Assembly: GCA_035517775.1 (NCBI GenBank)
Contig: DATIYF010000021.1
Location: forward strand, 19,266 to 83,265
Source of the DNA: DATIYF01 sp035517775
GTDB lineage: Bacteria > Acidobacteriota > Terriglobia > Terriglobales > Acidobacteriaceae
Direction of reading: 5' to 3'
DNA length: 64,000 nt
The notes under the pieces are model-generated. The model made no database searches. It was not told where the DNA came from and saw only the letters and a list, made by a program, of their open reading frames with translations. Below are positions 46,193 to 54,934 of the stretch, in pieces. How positions within the stretch are numbered: the first letter of the stretch is position 1; each line of letters begins with the position of its first letter. A program made the position numbers and the translations under genes.

Positions 46193-46639
46193 ATGCCAGC
46201 CAGGCCGCAGACCATGATTTCCATCCGCAGGTTCGCCCGCGTCTGCGGGTTTTCGGCAGATGAGTCGCGGGCGCTTGTGGCCAGCGCATTTTTCGAGCGC
46301 CTGCGAGAACTGCCGGAGTTCAGCCGCAAACTGCTCGCCAATATTGCCGAGCTGGCCTACCGCCCGCATGGGGATGGCCGCAAGTTGGGCGCCGCCTATC
46401 TTCCCGAGCTGCACGAAAGTTGCGGGTTGGGAGTGGACGAGATGTACGCGCTGCTGCGCGAACTGGAAGGCAGCGGATTCATCCGCATGGAAGGCGAATA
46501 TCCCTTTCAGGATGTTTTGCCGGCCGGGGCGCTGCCCTCGTCCTGGGAGATTGAAGGGGACCTGGTGAAGTTCTGCGCCGCGGAGAAGCTTTCTCTGCGT
46601 GACCTGATGGTTGAGCTGCGAAGCGAGCTTCTCGCCTAG
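46193..46639 (+). CDS. Protein of unknown function inside the box operon
   Basis: A 148-residue soluble protein starting PARPQTMISIRRFARVCGFS, helical, with a middle segment (LPELHESCGLGVDEMYALLR, then ELEGSGFIRM) that has the spacing of a winged helix. GGGGAAAAG precedes the ATG; a second in-frame ATG is seven codons on. It lies 26 bases after boxB and four before boxR, so it is very probably cotranscribed. No known box protein of this kind is recalled. A role in benzoate regulation or DNA binding is a guess from position and fold pattern. Confidence 0.75.
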   Translation: MPARPQTMISIRRFARVCGFSADESRALVASAFFERLRELPEFSRKLLANIAELAYRPHGDGRKLGAAYLPELHESCGLGVDEMYALLRELEGSGFIRMEGEYPFQDVLPAGALPSSWEIEGDLVKFCAAEKLSLRDLMVELRSELLA

Positions 46640-46643
46640 CGTT

Positions 46644-47552
46644 ATGCCTGCCGCAAAACAGCCCGAGCCGCGAAGGCCATCGAGAAAAAGCAGAATTCCG
46701 CCGCACCGGGATGGCTCCGGATACCTTGAGGGGCTGGGCATGCGCATCCGCAGGCTGCGCTGCCGCCGCGGCATGACGCGAAAGACGCTGGCGGCGCGTT
46801 CTCAGCTCTCCGAGCGGTTTCTGGCCCTGGTGGAAGGCGGCCGAGGCAACGCTTCCATTCTGGTTCTGCAGGGGATTGCGCGCGCGCTCGATGTGCCCCT
46901 GGAATGGCTGGTGCTCGAAGGGCCGGAGCCGGGCCTGGAAGTGATCGAAGTGGGCCGCGCGCTGCGCAGGCTCACCCCAGAGGAGCTGCGCGAAGCCCAC
47001 CGTTGGATTGGCGAGCGGTTCGGCAAGAATGGCGATGGCGACCGGCGGCGCCGCATCGCGCTGCTGGGCTTGCGGGGGGCGGGAAAGTCCACGTTGGGAG
47101 ATTTGCTGGGCAAGCAGCTGGATCGTCCCTTTCTCGAGCTCGACCGCCTGATTGAAAAGGCCGGCGGCGTTCCCCTCAGCGCCATCTTCGATCTCTACGG
47201 GCAGGAAGGCTTTCGCCGGCTGGAGCGCCGCTGCCTGGATGAGGTTTTGGCCAAGCATCCCAGCTTCGTGCTGGCCACGGGCGGCAGCCTGGTTACGGCA
47301 AGCACGACTTACCAGCGGCTGCTGGAGTCCTGCTTTACGGTCTGGCTGAAGGCGGAGCCTGAGGATCATATGCGGCGGGTGATCGCGCAGGGCGATACCC
47401 GGCCGATGGCGGACCATCCCGAAGCCATGTCTGATCTGCGGCGGATCTTGCGGGAGCGCGAGCCGCTTTATGGCAAGGCTGACCTGGCGGTGAATACCAG
47501 CGGCCGGTCTTTGCAATGGGTGGCTGGGCGGGTGGTAAGAAGCGTGGCCTGA
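46644..47552 (+). CDS. boxR: BoxR, benzoyl-CoA-responsive HTH/shikimate-kinase-like regulator
   Basis: A 302-residue protein: N-terminal XRE-type helix-turn-helix (about residues 33-90, RRGMTRKTLAARSQLSER) fused to a shikimate-kinase-like domain with Walker A GLRGAGKST (142-150) and LELDRLIEK. In BoxR this domain binds benzoyl-CoA instead of acting as a kinase, releasing the repressor from TGCA-N6-TGCA sites; two such sites precede boxC. ATG at 46644 is chosen; ATG at 46740, with GAGGGG before it, would start just at the HTH and is a real alternative. Confidence 0.92.
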   Translation: MPAAKQPEPRRPSRKSRIPPHRDGSGYLEGLGMRIRRLRCRRGMTRKTLAARSQLSERFLALVEGGRGNASILVLQGIARALDVPLEWLVLEGPEPGLEVIEVGRALRRLTPEELREAHRWIGERFGKNGDGDRRRRIALLGLRGAGKSTLGDLLGKQLDRPFLELDRLIEKAGGVPLSAIFDLYGQEGFRRLERRCLDEVLAKHPSFVLATGGSLVTASTTYQRLLESCFTVWLKAEPEDHMRRVIAQGDTRPMADHPEAMSDLRRILREREPLYGKADLAVNTSGRSLQWVAGRVVRSVA

Positions 47553-47694
47553 GAACGCGCCCCAAAATCAATCAAACCGCAAAGAGTGCGAAGGTCCAGA
47601 GGGGAAATTCAATCCCAAAAACCTTCGTTTGCCATCTTTCCTTGCCGCCGCATAGAATCTTCTATTGCCTGGGGCGCGCCAGCGACGAGGGTCC

Positions 47695-48225
47695 GTGAAA
47701 AAGGTCATCGCTATCTATCCCGGCTCGTTCGATCCCCCCACCAACGGCCATCTCGACCTGGTGGAGCGGGGCAGCAAGATTTTCGACGAGCTGATTGTGG
47801 CGATTCTGCGCAACGCGGAAAAAAGCCCGCTGTTCAGCCTGAGCGAGAGGCGGCGCATGCTGGAGGAGCTGACCGAGGGGTACAAGAACGTCAGCGTAGA
47901 TACCTTCGAGGGGCTGACCGTGGACTACGCCCTCAGGGTAGGAGCGGGAGCGATTTTGCGCGGCATTCGCGCCATCAGCGATTACGAATATGAGCTGCAG
48001 ATGGCCTTGATGAACCGCAAGCTGCATCCTGAGCTGGAGACAGTTTTCATGATGCCGGCGGAGCAGTATTCCTATATCAGTTCGCGCCTGGTGCGCGAGG
48101 TGGCCCAGTTGGGCGGGTCCATCAGCGACCTGGTTCCAGAGAAGGTCGAGCAGCGGCTCAAGGAAAAGCTGGACCCGGCGCTGAAGTTTGAGCACAGAAA
48201 ACTGAAGGTGGAAAAACGAGCATGA
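47695..48225 (+). CDS. coaD: Phosphopantetheine adenylyltransferase
   Basis: A 176-residue nucleotidyltransferase with the TxGH-type motif TNGH (residues 16-19) in YPGSFDPPTNGH, and later RGIRAISDYEYELQMALMNR and SYISSRLVRE, all CoaD landmarks. It transfers AMP to 4'-phosphopantetheine, the penultimate step of coenzyme A synthesis. The start is GTG at 47695, with GAGG five bases upstream. Its stop overlaps the aminotransferase start by four bases, so the two are translationally coupled. Confidence 0.95.
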   Translation: MKKVIAIYPGSFDPPTNGHLDLVERGSKIFDELIVAILRNAEKSPLFSLSERRRMLEELTEGYKNVSVDTFEGLTVDYALRVGAGAILRGIRAISDYEYELQMALMNRKLHPELETVFMMPAEQYSYISSRLVREVAQLGGSISDLVPEKVEQRLKEKLDPALKFEHRKLKVEKRA

Positions 48226-49424
48226 GCGCAGTAACGGAAGCAGTTCCGGCGATCAAGTTGACCGAACGCATCGGCCGCATCGAGCCCTCGGCCACTATGG
48301 CGGTAGTAGCGGAGGCGGAAAAGCTGCGCCAGCAGGGCGTGGAAGTGGTGGATCTGAGCGTGGGCGAGCCGCATTTCTCCACCCCGCAGCACATCAAGGA
48401 AGCTGCCATTGCCGCCATCCACTCGAACTTCACCAAGTACACGGCGGCCCAGGGCACCGCCGAGCTGCGCGATGCCGTGGCCAAGCGCCATGCCCTGGAT
48501 TTCGACTCCGACTACCGCCGCGAAGAGGCAGTGATCTCCGTAGGCGGCAAGCATGTGTTGTTCAACGCCATTCAGGTGCTGGTGGATCACGGCGATGAAG
48601 TGATTGTGCCCGTGCCTTACTGGGTTTCGTTCAAAGACATTGTCTGCTACGCCGGGGGCAAATGCGTTTTTGTCGAAACGGATGAAGCTCGCGGCTTCCG
48701 CCTCACGGCAGACATGGTGGCGCGCGCGCTCACCCCGCGCACCAAGCTGATCATTCTGAATTCACCCTCCAATCCCTCGGGCGGGATCATGTCTCCGGAG
48801 GACCAGACGGAAGTGATGCGGCTGGCGGCGCAGCGCGGAATCTGGGTGCTCTCCGACGAATGCTACGTGTACCTGAATTACACCGGGAAGCAGTTTTCGT
48901 TGGGCGCTTTGCGCGAGTGCCGCGAGCGGCTGGTGATCGCCGGCTCACTCTCCAAGACTTACGCCATGACGGGATGGCGCATGGGCTTTGCCCTGGCGCC
49001 GGCGCCGGTGGCGGGGGCAATGGCGAAGCTGCAGAGCCAGTCCACCTCGAACCCGACTTCTATCGCGCAAAAGGCGGCGGTGGCGGCGCTCACCGGACCG
49101 CAGGAGTGCGTGGAAGAGATGCGGAAAGAATATGTCATGCTGCGCGACCACGTGCTGAAGGGGCTGCACGCCATCCACGGGATCAAATGCAGCAAACCGG
49201 AGGGTGCGTTCTACGTATATCCGAATATTTCGGCATTTTTCGGCCGCGGTGGGGTGAAGTCCCCGGCTGATTTTGCCGGCCGGCTGCTGCGCGAGGCGCA
49301 CGTGGCCACCGTGCCCGGGGAAGGATTCGGCACTGGCGAGCACATCCGGGTTTCTTACGCGACGTCCATGAAAGAGCTTGACCGCGGCCTGGAGCGTTTG
49401 CGGAAGTTTGTGGCATCACTGTAG
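48222..49424 (+). CDS. Class I PLP aminotransferase, aspartate aminotransferase-like
   Basis: A 400-residue fold-type I aminotransferase. PLP Lys245 is in AGSLSKTYAMTGWRMGF; NSPSNPSG and the late Arg in IRVSYATS are present. The I-gamma subgroup sequence pattern (SVGEPHFSTPQHI) points to aspartate or glutamate:prephenate aminotransferase activity. Substrate cannot be fixed from sequence. It overlaps coaD by four bases. The tail ends just before an ACCACGAAAG-type repeat cluster. Confidence 0.9.
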   Translation: MSAVTEAVPAIKLTERIGRIEPSATMAVVAEAEKLRQQGVEVVDLSVGEPHFSTPQHIKEAAIAAIHSNFTKYTAAQGTAELRDAVAKRHALDFDSDYRREEAVISVGGKHVLFNAIQVLVDHGDEVIVPVPYWVSFKDIVCYAGGKCVFVETDEARGFRLTADMVARALTPRTKLIILNSPSNPSGGIMSPEDQTEVMRLAAQRGIWVLSDECYVYLNYTGKQFSLGALRECRERLVIAGSLSKTYAMTGWRMGFALAPAPVAGAMAKLQSQSTSNPTSIAQKAAVAALTGPQECVEEMRKEYVMLRDHVLKGLHAIHGIKCSKPEGAFYVYPNISAFFGRGGVKSPADFAGRLLREAHVATVPGEGFGTGEHIRVSYATSMKELDRGLERLRKFVASL

Positions 49425-49433
49425 ACGAGCTTT

Positions 49434-49516
49434 CCTCCGTGGTCTCTGTGTCCTCTGTGGTTCTATCTTTCATCCTCAAGGGCCTCACAACAGAGGAGCC
49501 AGAGTCACACAGAGAT
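49434..49516. repeat. ACCACGAAAG-type repeats, two in opposite orientation
   Basis: CCTCCGTGGTCTCTGTGTCC with TCTGTGGTT (49434-49462) is the inverse form of the repeat, and CACAACAGAGGAGCCAGAGT with CACACAGAGATCC (49487-49516) a looser copy in the other orientation. They fill most of the space before manA. Confidence 0.55.
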
Positions 49517-49526
49517 CCGGCCCGCC

Positions 49527-50528
49527 ATGAGCCAACTCTATCCACTGCTGATGCAGCCGGCCTTCGATCCGCGGCCGTGGGGCTCGCAAGACCTTGCGCC
49601 GATTTACCCCAATCATCGTTTCGAGCAGAAAATCGGCGAGGCATGGCTGACGGGGGATGCCTGCAAGGTGGCGAACGGTCCCTGGTCGGGGCGCTCGCTG
49701 GCCGAACTCAGCTCCATGTTCGGCCGGGAGCTGGTGGGAGACTCCGCGCCTGAGGCCAACCGCTTTCCACTGCTGGTGAAGTTTCTCTTTCCTCACGAGA
49801 AGCTTTCCGTGCAGGTGCATCCCGATGATGAAGCCGCGCGCCGGGTGGGCCAGCCCTGGGGCAAGACCGAGTGCTGGTATATCGCTCACGCCAAGCCGGG
49901 GGCGCAGATCGCTTTAGGCCTGAAGGCAGGGGCGACGCGCGGGCAGTTCGAGCGGGCGGTCCACGAACGGCGGGCGGAAGACCTGCTGAACTGGATCAAC
50001 GTATTTCCCGGCGAAATGATTTATGTGGCCGGAGGTACGGTGCACACCCTGGGCCCGGGGTCGGTGATCGTAGAAACGCAACAGCAGTCGGATACGACAT
50101 ACCGGCTTTACGACTATGGCCGGCCGCGGGAACTGCATCTGCAACAGGGATTGGCGGCGGTGAAAGAAAAAGTAGCCTCCGGCAAAGTGTTGAGACCTGC
50201 GCCCGTGGAGATCAACGGGGGGCAAAACCGCCGGGCGCCTCTGATCGCCGCTCCTTATTTCGTGGTGGAGATGTTCGAACTGAACCAGCCGCAGGAATTT
50301 TTTACCGCGGAAGATGGCGGCAAGAATTCGGTGCAGATTCTGGTGGCGGTAGAGGGCTGCGGCATCATCGAAGCAGCCGGAGGGCCGCCCGTGACTATGG
50401 CAAAAGGCGATGCCGTGGCGGTACCGGCCAGCCTGGGCGAGTTTCGCGTGCGGGCGCAGTGGCGGGTGGAATTTCTGAAGGCCCGGGTGCCGGGCGCGAG
50501 ACTGCCCGAGCCTGAAGTCAGGCTTTAG
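49527..50528 (+). CDS. manA: Mannose-6-phosphate isomerase, class I
   Basis: A 333-residue cupin-type isomerase. The Zn ligands are all visible: Gln96 and His98 in QVHPDD, Glu115 in GKTECWY and His173 in GGTVHTLG. It interconverts fructose 6-phosphate and mannose 6-phosphate. It begins a likely operon with manC (62 bases on) and a phosphomannomutase, giving GDP-mannose for surface glycans. Confidence 0.93.
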   Translation: MSQLYPLLMQPAFDPRPWGSQDLAPIYPNHRFEQKIGEAWLTGDACKVANGPWSGRSLAELSSMFGRELVGDSAPEANRFPLLVKFLFPHEKLSVQVHPDDEAARRVGQPWGKTECWYIAHAKPGAQIALGLKAGATRGQFERAVHERRAEDLLNWINVFPGEMIYVAGGTVHTLGPGSVIVETQQQSDTTYRLYDYGRPRELHLQQGLAAVKEKVASGKVLRPAPVEINGGQNRRAPLIAAPYFVVEMFELNQPQEFFTAEDGGKNSVQILVAVEGCGIIEAAGGPPVTMAKGDAVAVPASLGEFRVRAQWRVEFLKARVPGARLPEPEVRL

Positions 50529-50590
50529 CCGCCGCGGCACAGGGTAATCCTCGCGGAAAATGCTATAAACAAGCTGGCGCGGCGCGCTCC

Positions 50591-51703
50591 ATGGTGGCGA
50601 AAACGAGTCCCAACTTTTATCCTGTGATTTTGGCCGGCGGGCGCGGCACGCGTTTCTGGCCTTTGAGCCGCCAGCGCCGGGCCAAGCAATTGTTGGCGCT
50701 GGATGGCCGCCGGACCATGATCCAGCAAACCGTGGCGCGCCTGCTGCCGCTGGCCCCGGCGAAGCGTTTCCGGGTGATTACCAACGAGCATTTGCGCAGC
50801 GAAATGGTGCGCCAGTTGCCGCGCCTGTCGCCCAAGCAGATTATCGCCGAGCCCGTGGGCCGGAACACCGCCCCTGCCGCCGGGCTGGCTGCCTTTCTCC
50901 TGGTTAAGACCGACCCCGAGTGCGTGCTGGGGCTTTTTCCTTCCGATCACGTGATCCGCAATGAAGCGAAGTTCCATGAAATCCTGCGCCGCGGCATTGC
51001 CATCGCCTCTGCCGGAGAAAGCATGGTGGTGCTGGGCATACGCCCCACGCGGCCGGAGATCGGGTATGGGTATATCGAGGCGGGCGTCGCCGAACATGGC
51101 GCTTTGCGCGTCCGCCGTTTCACTGAAAAGCCGGATGCCGCGCGGGCCGCCGACTTCCTGCAAGCGGGCAATTATTTCTGGAACAGCGGCATGTTTCTGT
51201 GGAGCGCGCGCACGCTGGTGAACGCCCTGAAGGAACATCTGCCAAGAACCGCGGGCCTGCTGGAGCAGATTGCGGCGGCGCACGCCAGCCGGCGATTTGC
51301 CGGGACTTTCCGGCGGCTGTACCCCAGGTGCGAAAACATCAGCGTGGATTACGCCATCCTGGAACCGCGTTCGGCCAAGGGCGAGAGCGCCTCAAACATT
51401 TATTGCCTGCCTGCGGACTTCGGCTGGAACGATCTGGGCTCGTGGAATGCTCTGCATGAGCACCGCACGCAGAAACATCAGCCGGCGGGCGGCAACCTGA
51501 TTTCCGGCAGCGGCGTCTTCACCCTGGACGCCGAAGGCAACTACATTCATGCCCCGGGCAAATTCGTGGCGGCAGTCGGAGTCAGTGATTTGGTGGTGGT
51601 GGAAAGCGCCGACGCGCTGCTGATCACGACCCGCGGCCGCGCCCAGGACGTGGGCAAGATCGTGAAGCATCTGGACGAAAAGAAGCTGCGCCGGCTGGTC
51701 TGA
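50591..51703 (+). CDS. manC: Mannose-1-phosphate guanylyltransferase
   Basis: A 370-residue nucleotidyltransferase: VILAGGRGTRFWPLSR (residues 12-27, GTP-binding), FPSDHVI, EIGYGYIEAG, FTEKPD and GNYFWNSGMF. It makes GDP-mannose from mannose 1-phosphate and GTP. It lacks the C-terminal isomerase domain of bifunctional AlgA/ManC; isomerase is supplied by manA just upstream. ATG at 50591, without a strong ribosome site. Confidence 0.93.
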   Translation: MVAKTSPNFYPVILAGGRGTRFWPLSRQRRAKQLLALDGRRTMIQQTVARLLPLAPAKRFRVITNEHLRSEMVRQLPRLSPKQIIAEPVGRNTAPAAGLAAFLLVKTDPECVLGLFPSDHVIRNEAKFHEILRRGIAIASAGESMVVLGIRPTRPEIGYGYIEAGVAEHGALRVRRFTEKPDAARAADFLQAGNYFWNSGMFLWSARTLVNALKEHLPRTAGLLEQIAAAHASRRFAGTFRRLYPRCENISVDYAILEPRSAKGESASNIYCLPADFGWNDLGSWNALHEHRTQKHQPAGGNLISGSGVFTLDAEGNYIHAPGKFVAAVGVSDLVVVESADALLITTRGRAQDVGKIVKHLDEKKLRRLV

Positions 51704-51737
51704 TGCGGCCTGCCTGAGCATTTCAGCGAATGGATCA

Positions 51738-53162
51738 ATGACCGACACCCAGGCAATCAAGTTCGGCACCGACGGCTGGCGGGCGGTGATTGCCGATGAT
51801 TTTACGTTTGCGAACGTGCGCCGCGTGGCCGGCGCAATTGCCGCGTACGTGCTTAAGCTGGAAGATGCGCAACGCGGCGTTATCGTCGGCTATGACACCC
51901 GCTTTGCCTCGCCCCAGGCCGCCCGCATAGCCGCTGAGGTACTGGCCGCAGCCGGCATTCCCGTCAAATTGTCGAACGATTATGTACCGACTCCCGCGGT
52001 CTCTTTCGCGGTGAAGCATCTAGGCGCCGCGGGAGGGATCGTAATCACTTCCAGTCATAATCCCTGGAACTGGAACGGAATCAAGTTCAAAGGCAAATTC
52101 GGCGGCTCGGCCACGCCCGAGATCATGAAAGCGATCGAAGCCGAGCTTAGCGCGGGTTCTGTGCCCAAAGGGCAAACCGCCGAAATTGAAGAGGCCGACT
52201 TCAAGCCGGCCTATGGCGAGGCGATCGCCCGCTTTGCCGATCTCGATCTCATAGCCAAAGCCAAATTCCGCTTCGCGGTGGACTCTATGTATGGTTCGGG
52301 CCGCGGCGTGTTGCCGCAGATTCTCGGGGAGCGGGGAATTGAGAACGTCGCCATTCGGCAGAATGTGGACCCGTTGTTTCCCGGCATCAACCCGGAGCCG
52401 ATCGAGCCGCACGTCGCTTTGCTTCGCGAGACCGTGCTGAAACACGGCTGCCACGCCGGCTTCGCGACCGATGGAGACGCCGACCGCATTGGGGCCGTAG
52501 CCGAAGACGGCGGCTTCGTGGACGCGCACAAGATTTTTGCCGTGCTGCTGCGCTGGCTGCTCGAGCGCAGAAAGTGGCCGGGAGAAGTGGTGCGCGCCTT
52601 CAACACCACCCGCATGGTGGACCGCATTGCGGCCCGCTACGGGCGGCGTTTGCATGAGTGCCCCATCGGATTCAAATACGTCGCCGATCTCATGATGGAG
52701 CGGGCGATTCTTATCGGCGGCGAAGAGTCGGGAGGAATCGGGTACTCGCGTTTTCTGCCTGAGCGCGATGGAATTCTGAATTCCCTGCTGCTGGCCAACG
52801 CAATGGCGGAAGAGAAAAAACCTCTGGGCCAGCTCGTCGCCGACCTGCAGCGTGATTTCGGGCCTCATTATTATGGCCGGCGCGACCTGCACATTCCGGA
52901 TGAGGCTAAACGGGCTGCCATTGCGCGCGCCGCCTCGCCAGCGACGAGCCGATTGGGTTCGTATTCCATAACGAAGAAAGAAAACCTGGATGGAGTTAAG
53001 TTTTTCCTCGCCGCTCCGACCAACGGCAACGGCGCTGAAGCCTGGATTCTGTTCCGGGCGTCAGGCACTGAGCCTTTGCTGCGGGTGTACGCCGAAGGGG
53101 CAAGCCCCGAAGTGGTGGAAGAGATGCTGGCCGCTGGCGAAGCTTTTGTGAAGCATGGCTGA
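51738..53162 (+). CDS. Phosphoglucomutase/phosphomannomutase
   Basis: A 474-residue alpha-D-phosphohexomutase. Catalytic Ser106 is in ITSSHNPWNWNG, the metal loop in FATDGDADRIGAV, the sugar specificity loop GGEESGGIG and the phosphate site FRASGTEPLLR. With manA and manC it completes the route from fructose 6-phosphate to GDP-mannose, so phosphomannomutase activity is expected; many such enzymes also use glucose. It follows manC by 34 bases. Confidence 0.93.
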   Translation: MTDTQAIKFGTDGWRAVIADDFTFANVRRVAGAIAAYVLKLEDAQRGVIVGYDTRFASPQAARIAAEVLAAAGIPVKLSNDYVPTPAVSFAVKHLGAAGGIVITSSHNPWNWNGIKFKGKFGGSATPEIMKAIEAELSAGSVPKGQTAEIEEADFKPAYGEAIARFADLDLIAKAKFRFAVDSMYGSGRGVLPQILGERGIENVAIRQNVDPLFPGINPEPIEPHVALLRETVLKHGCHAGFATDGDADRIGAVAEDGGFVDAHKIFAVLLRWLLERRKWPGEVVRAFNTTRMVDRIAARYGRRLHECPIGFKYVADLMMERAILIGGEESGGIGYSRFLPERDGILNSLLLANAMAEEKKPLGQLVADLQRDFGPHYYGRRDLHIPDEAKRAAIARAASPATSRLGSYSITKKENLDGVKFFLAAPTNGNGAEAWILFRASGTEPLLRVYAEGASPEVVEEMLAAGEAFVKHG

Positions 53163-53239
53163 ATACCCCGCTCGGGCGCTTGGGCATCCTCCACTTTGCC
53201 AGTAGCGGCTTTTCTCCATTCCTTGGATAATTGTTGTGG

Positions 53240-54382
53240 ATGGGTACTGAACTGGCCATAGCGGGCGCTCCCGCCGACTCGCCGGAGGCACGGCGCTACA
53301 ACCGCATCAAGCGCTGGCTGGGGATTGCCGACTTCGTGCTCGGGCTGGTTTTGCTGATCGTGCTTCTTGCCACGCATTGGACTGGCGCTCTGCGTGATCT
53401 CGCCTACCGGGCGGCTTTTCAGAATTACACGCTGGCGGTTGCTCTCTATGTCCTCATGCTTTTGCTGCTGGCGAAGCTGCTGGGATTCGCCCTGGACTAT
53501 TACGGCTTCCGCCTGGAGCATCGCTTTCATCTCTCCAATCTGAAGCTCGGGGCCTGGCTGTGGGATGAGACCAAAGGTTTTCTGGTCGGCGCCGTGCTGG
53601 GTATTATTGTCATCGAGCTGCTCTATCTGATTATCAGGGAATATCCCCAGCATTGGTGGCTGCTGGCCTGGGCGGTTTTTCTGGGATTGATGATTCTGCT
53701 GGCGCAAATCGCGCCGGTCGTGCTTTTTCCCATCTTCTACAAGTTCGAGCCGCTGGATAATGACGACTTGAAGGCCCGCCTGGTGCGCCTGGGAGAGCGC
53801 GCTGGAACCCGGGTCCGCGGCGTCTATAAATGGAAGCTCTCGGAAAAAAGCAAGAAAGCGAATGCGGCGCTCACCGGTCTGGGCAATACCCGGCGCATCA
53901 TTCTGGCCGATACGCTGCTGGATAATTATTCGCCAGATGAGATCGAAGCCGTGCTGGCGCACGAGCTTGGGCACCATGTGCACAAGCACATCCTGAAGAG
54001 CATGGCGGTGCAGGCGGCCACCACCTTTGTCGGTTTCTGGGCGGCCAATTTCGTATTGCGGTATGCCATTGACCGCCTGCAGATGTTCGAGCTGCTCTCT
54101 GATTTCGCCAACCTGCCGCTGCTGGTGTTGGTTTCTACGGTGCTCTCTTTCCTGCTGATGCCCGCCTTCAACGCCTACTCCCGCTACAACGAACGCCAGG
54201 CGGACCGCTATGCTTTCCGCTCGATCGCCAGCATTGGGCCATTTATCTCTTCGATGAACAAGCTGGCAGAGCAGAATCTGGCTGAGCGCACGCCTTCCGC
54301 CTTTGTGGAGTGGCTGTTTCACTCCCATCCTTCGATTTCGCGGCGGGTGGCGGCAGCCGAGGCCTGGGCCAAGAGCCACTGA
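53240..54382 (+). CDS. M48-family membrane metalloprotease (Ste24/CAAX protease type)
   Basis: A 380-residue zinc protease with several membrane helices (LGIADFVLGLVLLIVLL, YTLAVALYVLMLLLLAKLLG) and the Zn site HELGH (residues 241-245), with a third ligand Glu around 318 in RYNERQAD. The pattern matches Ste24-type M48 proteases, which clear misfolded membrane proteins. ATG at 53240 is preferred over the TTG nine bases upstream. Confidence 0.9.
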   Translation: MGTELAIAGAPADSPEARRYNRIKRWLGIADFVLGLVLLIVLLATHWTGALRDLAYRAAFQNYTLAVALYVLMLLLLAKLLGFALDYYGFRLEHRFHLSNLKLGAWLWDETKGFLVGAVLGIIVIELLYLIIREYPQHWWLLAWAVFLGLMILLAQIAPVVLFPIFYKFEPLDNDDLKARLVRLGERAGTRVRGVYKWKLSEKSKKANAALTGLGNTRRIILADTLLDNYSPDEIEAVLAHELGHHVHKHILKSMAVQAATTFVGFWAANFVLRYAIDRLQMFELLSDFANLPLLVLVSTVLSFLLMPAFNAYSRYNERQADRYAFRSIASIGPFISSMNKLAEQNLAERTPSAFVEWLFHSHPSISRRVAAAEAWAKSH

Positions 54383-54403
54383 GGGCGCGACGGTTCACTT
54401 GCC

Positions 54404-54934
54404 ATGCCATTCGACCTGCAACCGGCCCTGAAAGGCGAACGCCTGGAGTTGCGGCCGCTTCGCCCCGAGGACTTCCCCGCGCTTTACGCGGCCGCCTCCG
54501 ATCCGCTCATTTGGGAGCAGCATCCGGTCAAAGAGCGCTATCAGGAGCCGGTGTTCGAGGAACTCTTTCGCGAGTCGCTGGCGTCGGGTGGGGCGCTGGT
54601 GGCCGTGGACCGCCGCAGTCACCGAGTCATCGGGTGGTCGCGCTTTCACGGCTACGATGCGGAAAAGAGCGAAATAGAAATCGGCTGGACTTTCCTCGCC
54701 CGCTCGCATTGGGGCGGCAGCTACAATCGCGAAATGAAGCGGCTCATGCTGCAGCATGCTTTCCAGTTCGTGAACACCGTGATTTTTCTGGTCGGCCCGC
54801 AGAATTTTCGTTCGCAGCGGGCGGTAGAAAAAATCGGCGGAGTCCGCGCCGGGTCGCGGCTCGATGCTGCGGGCCGCGAGAGCTTCCTTTACAAGATCCC
54901 CGCCGCCGACTTCCATCCGGAGCGGCTTTTGTGA
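54404..54934 (+). CDS. GNAT-family N-acetyltransferase (RimJ/RimL type)
   Basis: A 176-residue GNAT protein starting QPALKGERLELRPLRPEDFP, the typical opening of the RimJ/RimL branch, with IGWTFLARSHWGGSYN and NFRSQRAVEKIGG for acetyl-CoA binding. The acceptor is unknown. Its stop codon overlaps the GTG start of rsmI by four bases, so the two are coupled. Confidence 0.85.
   Translation: MPFDLQPALKGERLELRPLRPEDFPALYAAASDPLIWEQHPVKERYQEPVFEELFRESLASGGALVAVDRRSHRVIGWSRFHGYDAEKSEIEIGWTFLARSHWGGSYNREMKRLMLQHAFQFVNTVIFLVGPQNFRSQRAVEKIGGVRAGSRLDAAGRESFLYKIPAADFHPERLL

Noticed and set aside
47021..47552. A true shikimate kinase gene
   Set aside because: The kinase-like domain is fused to a helix-turn-helix and lies in a box operon with TGCA-N6-TGCA sites, which is the BoxR arrangement.
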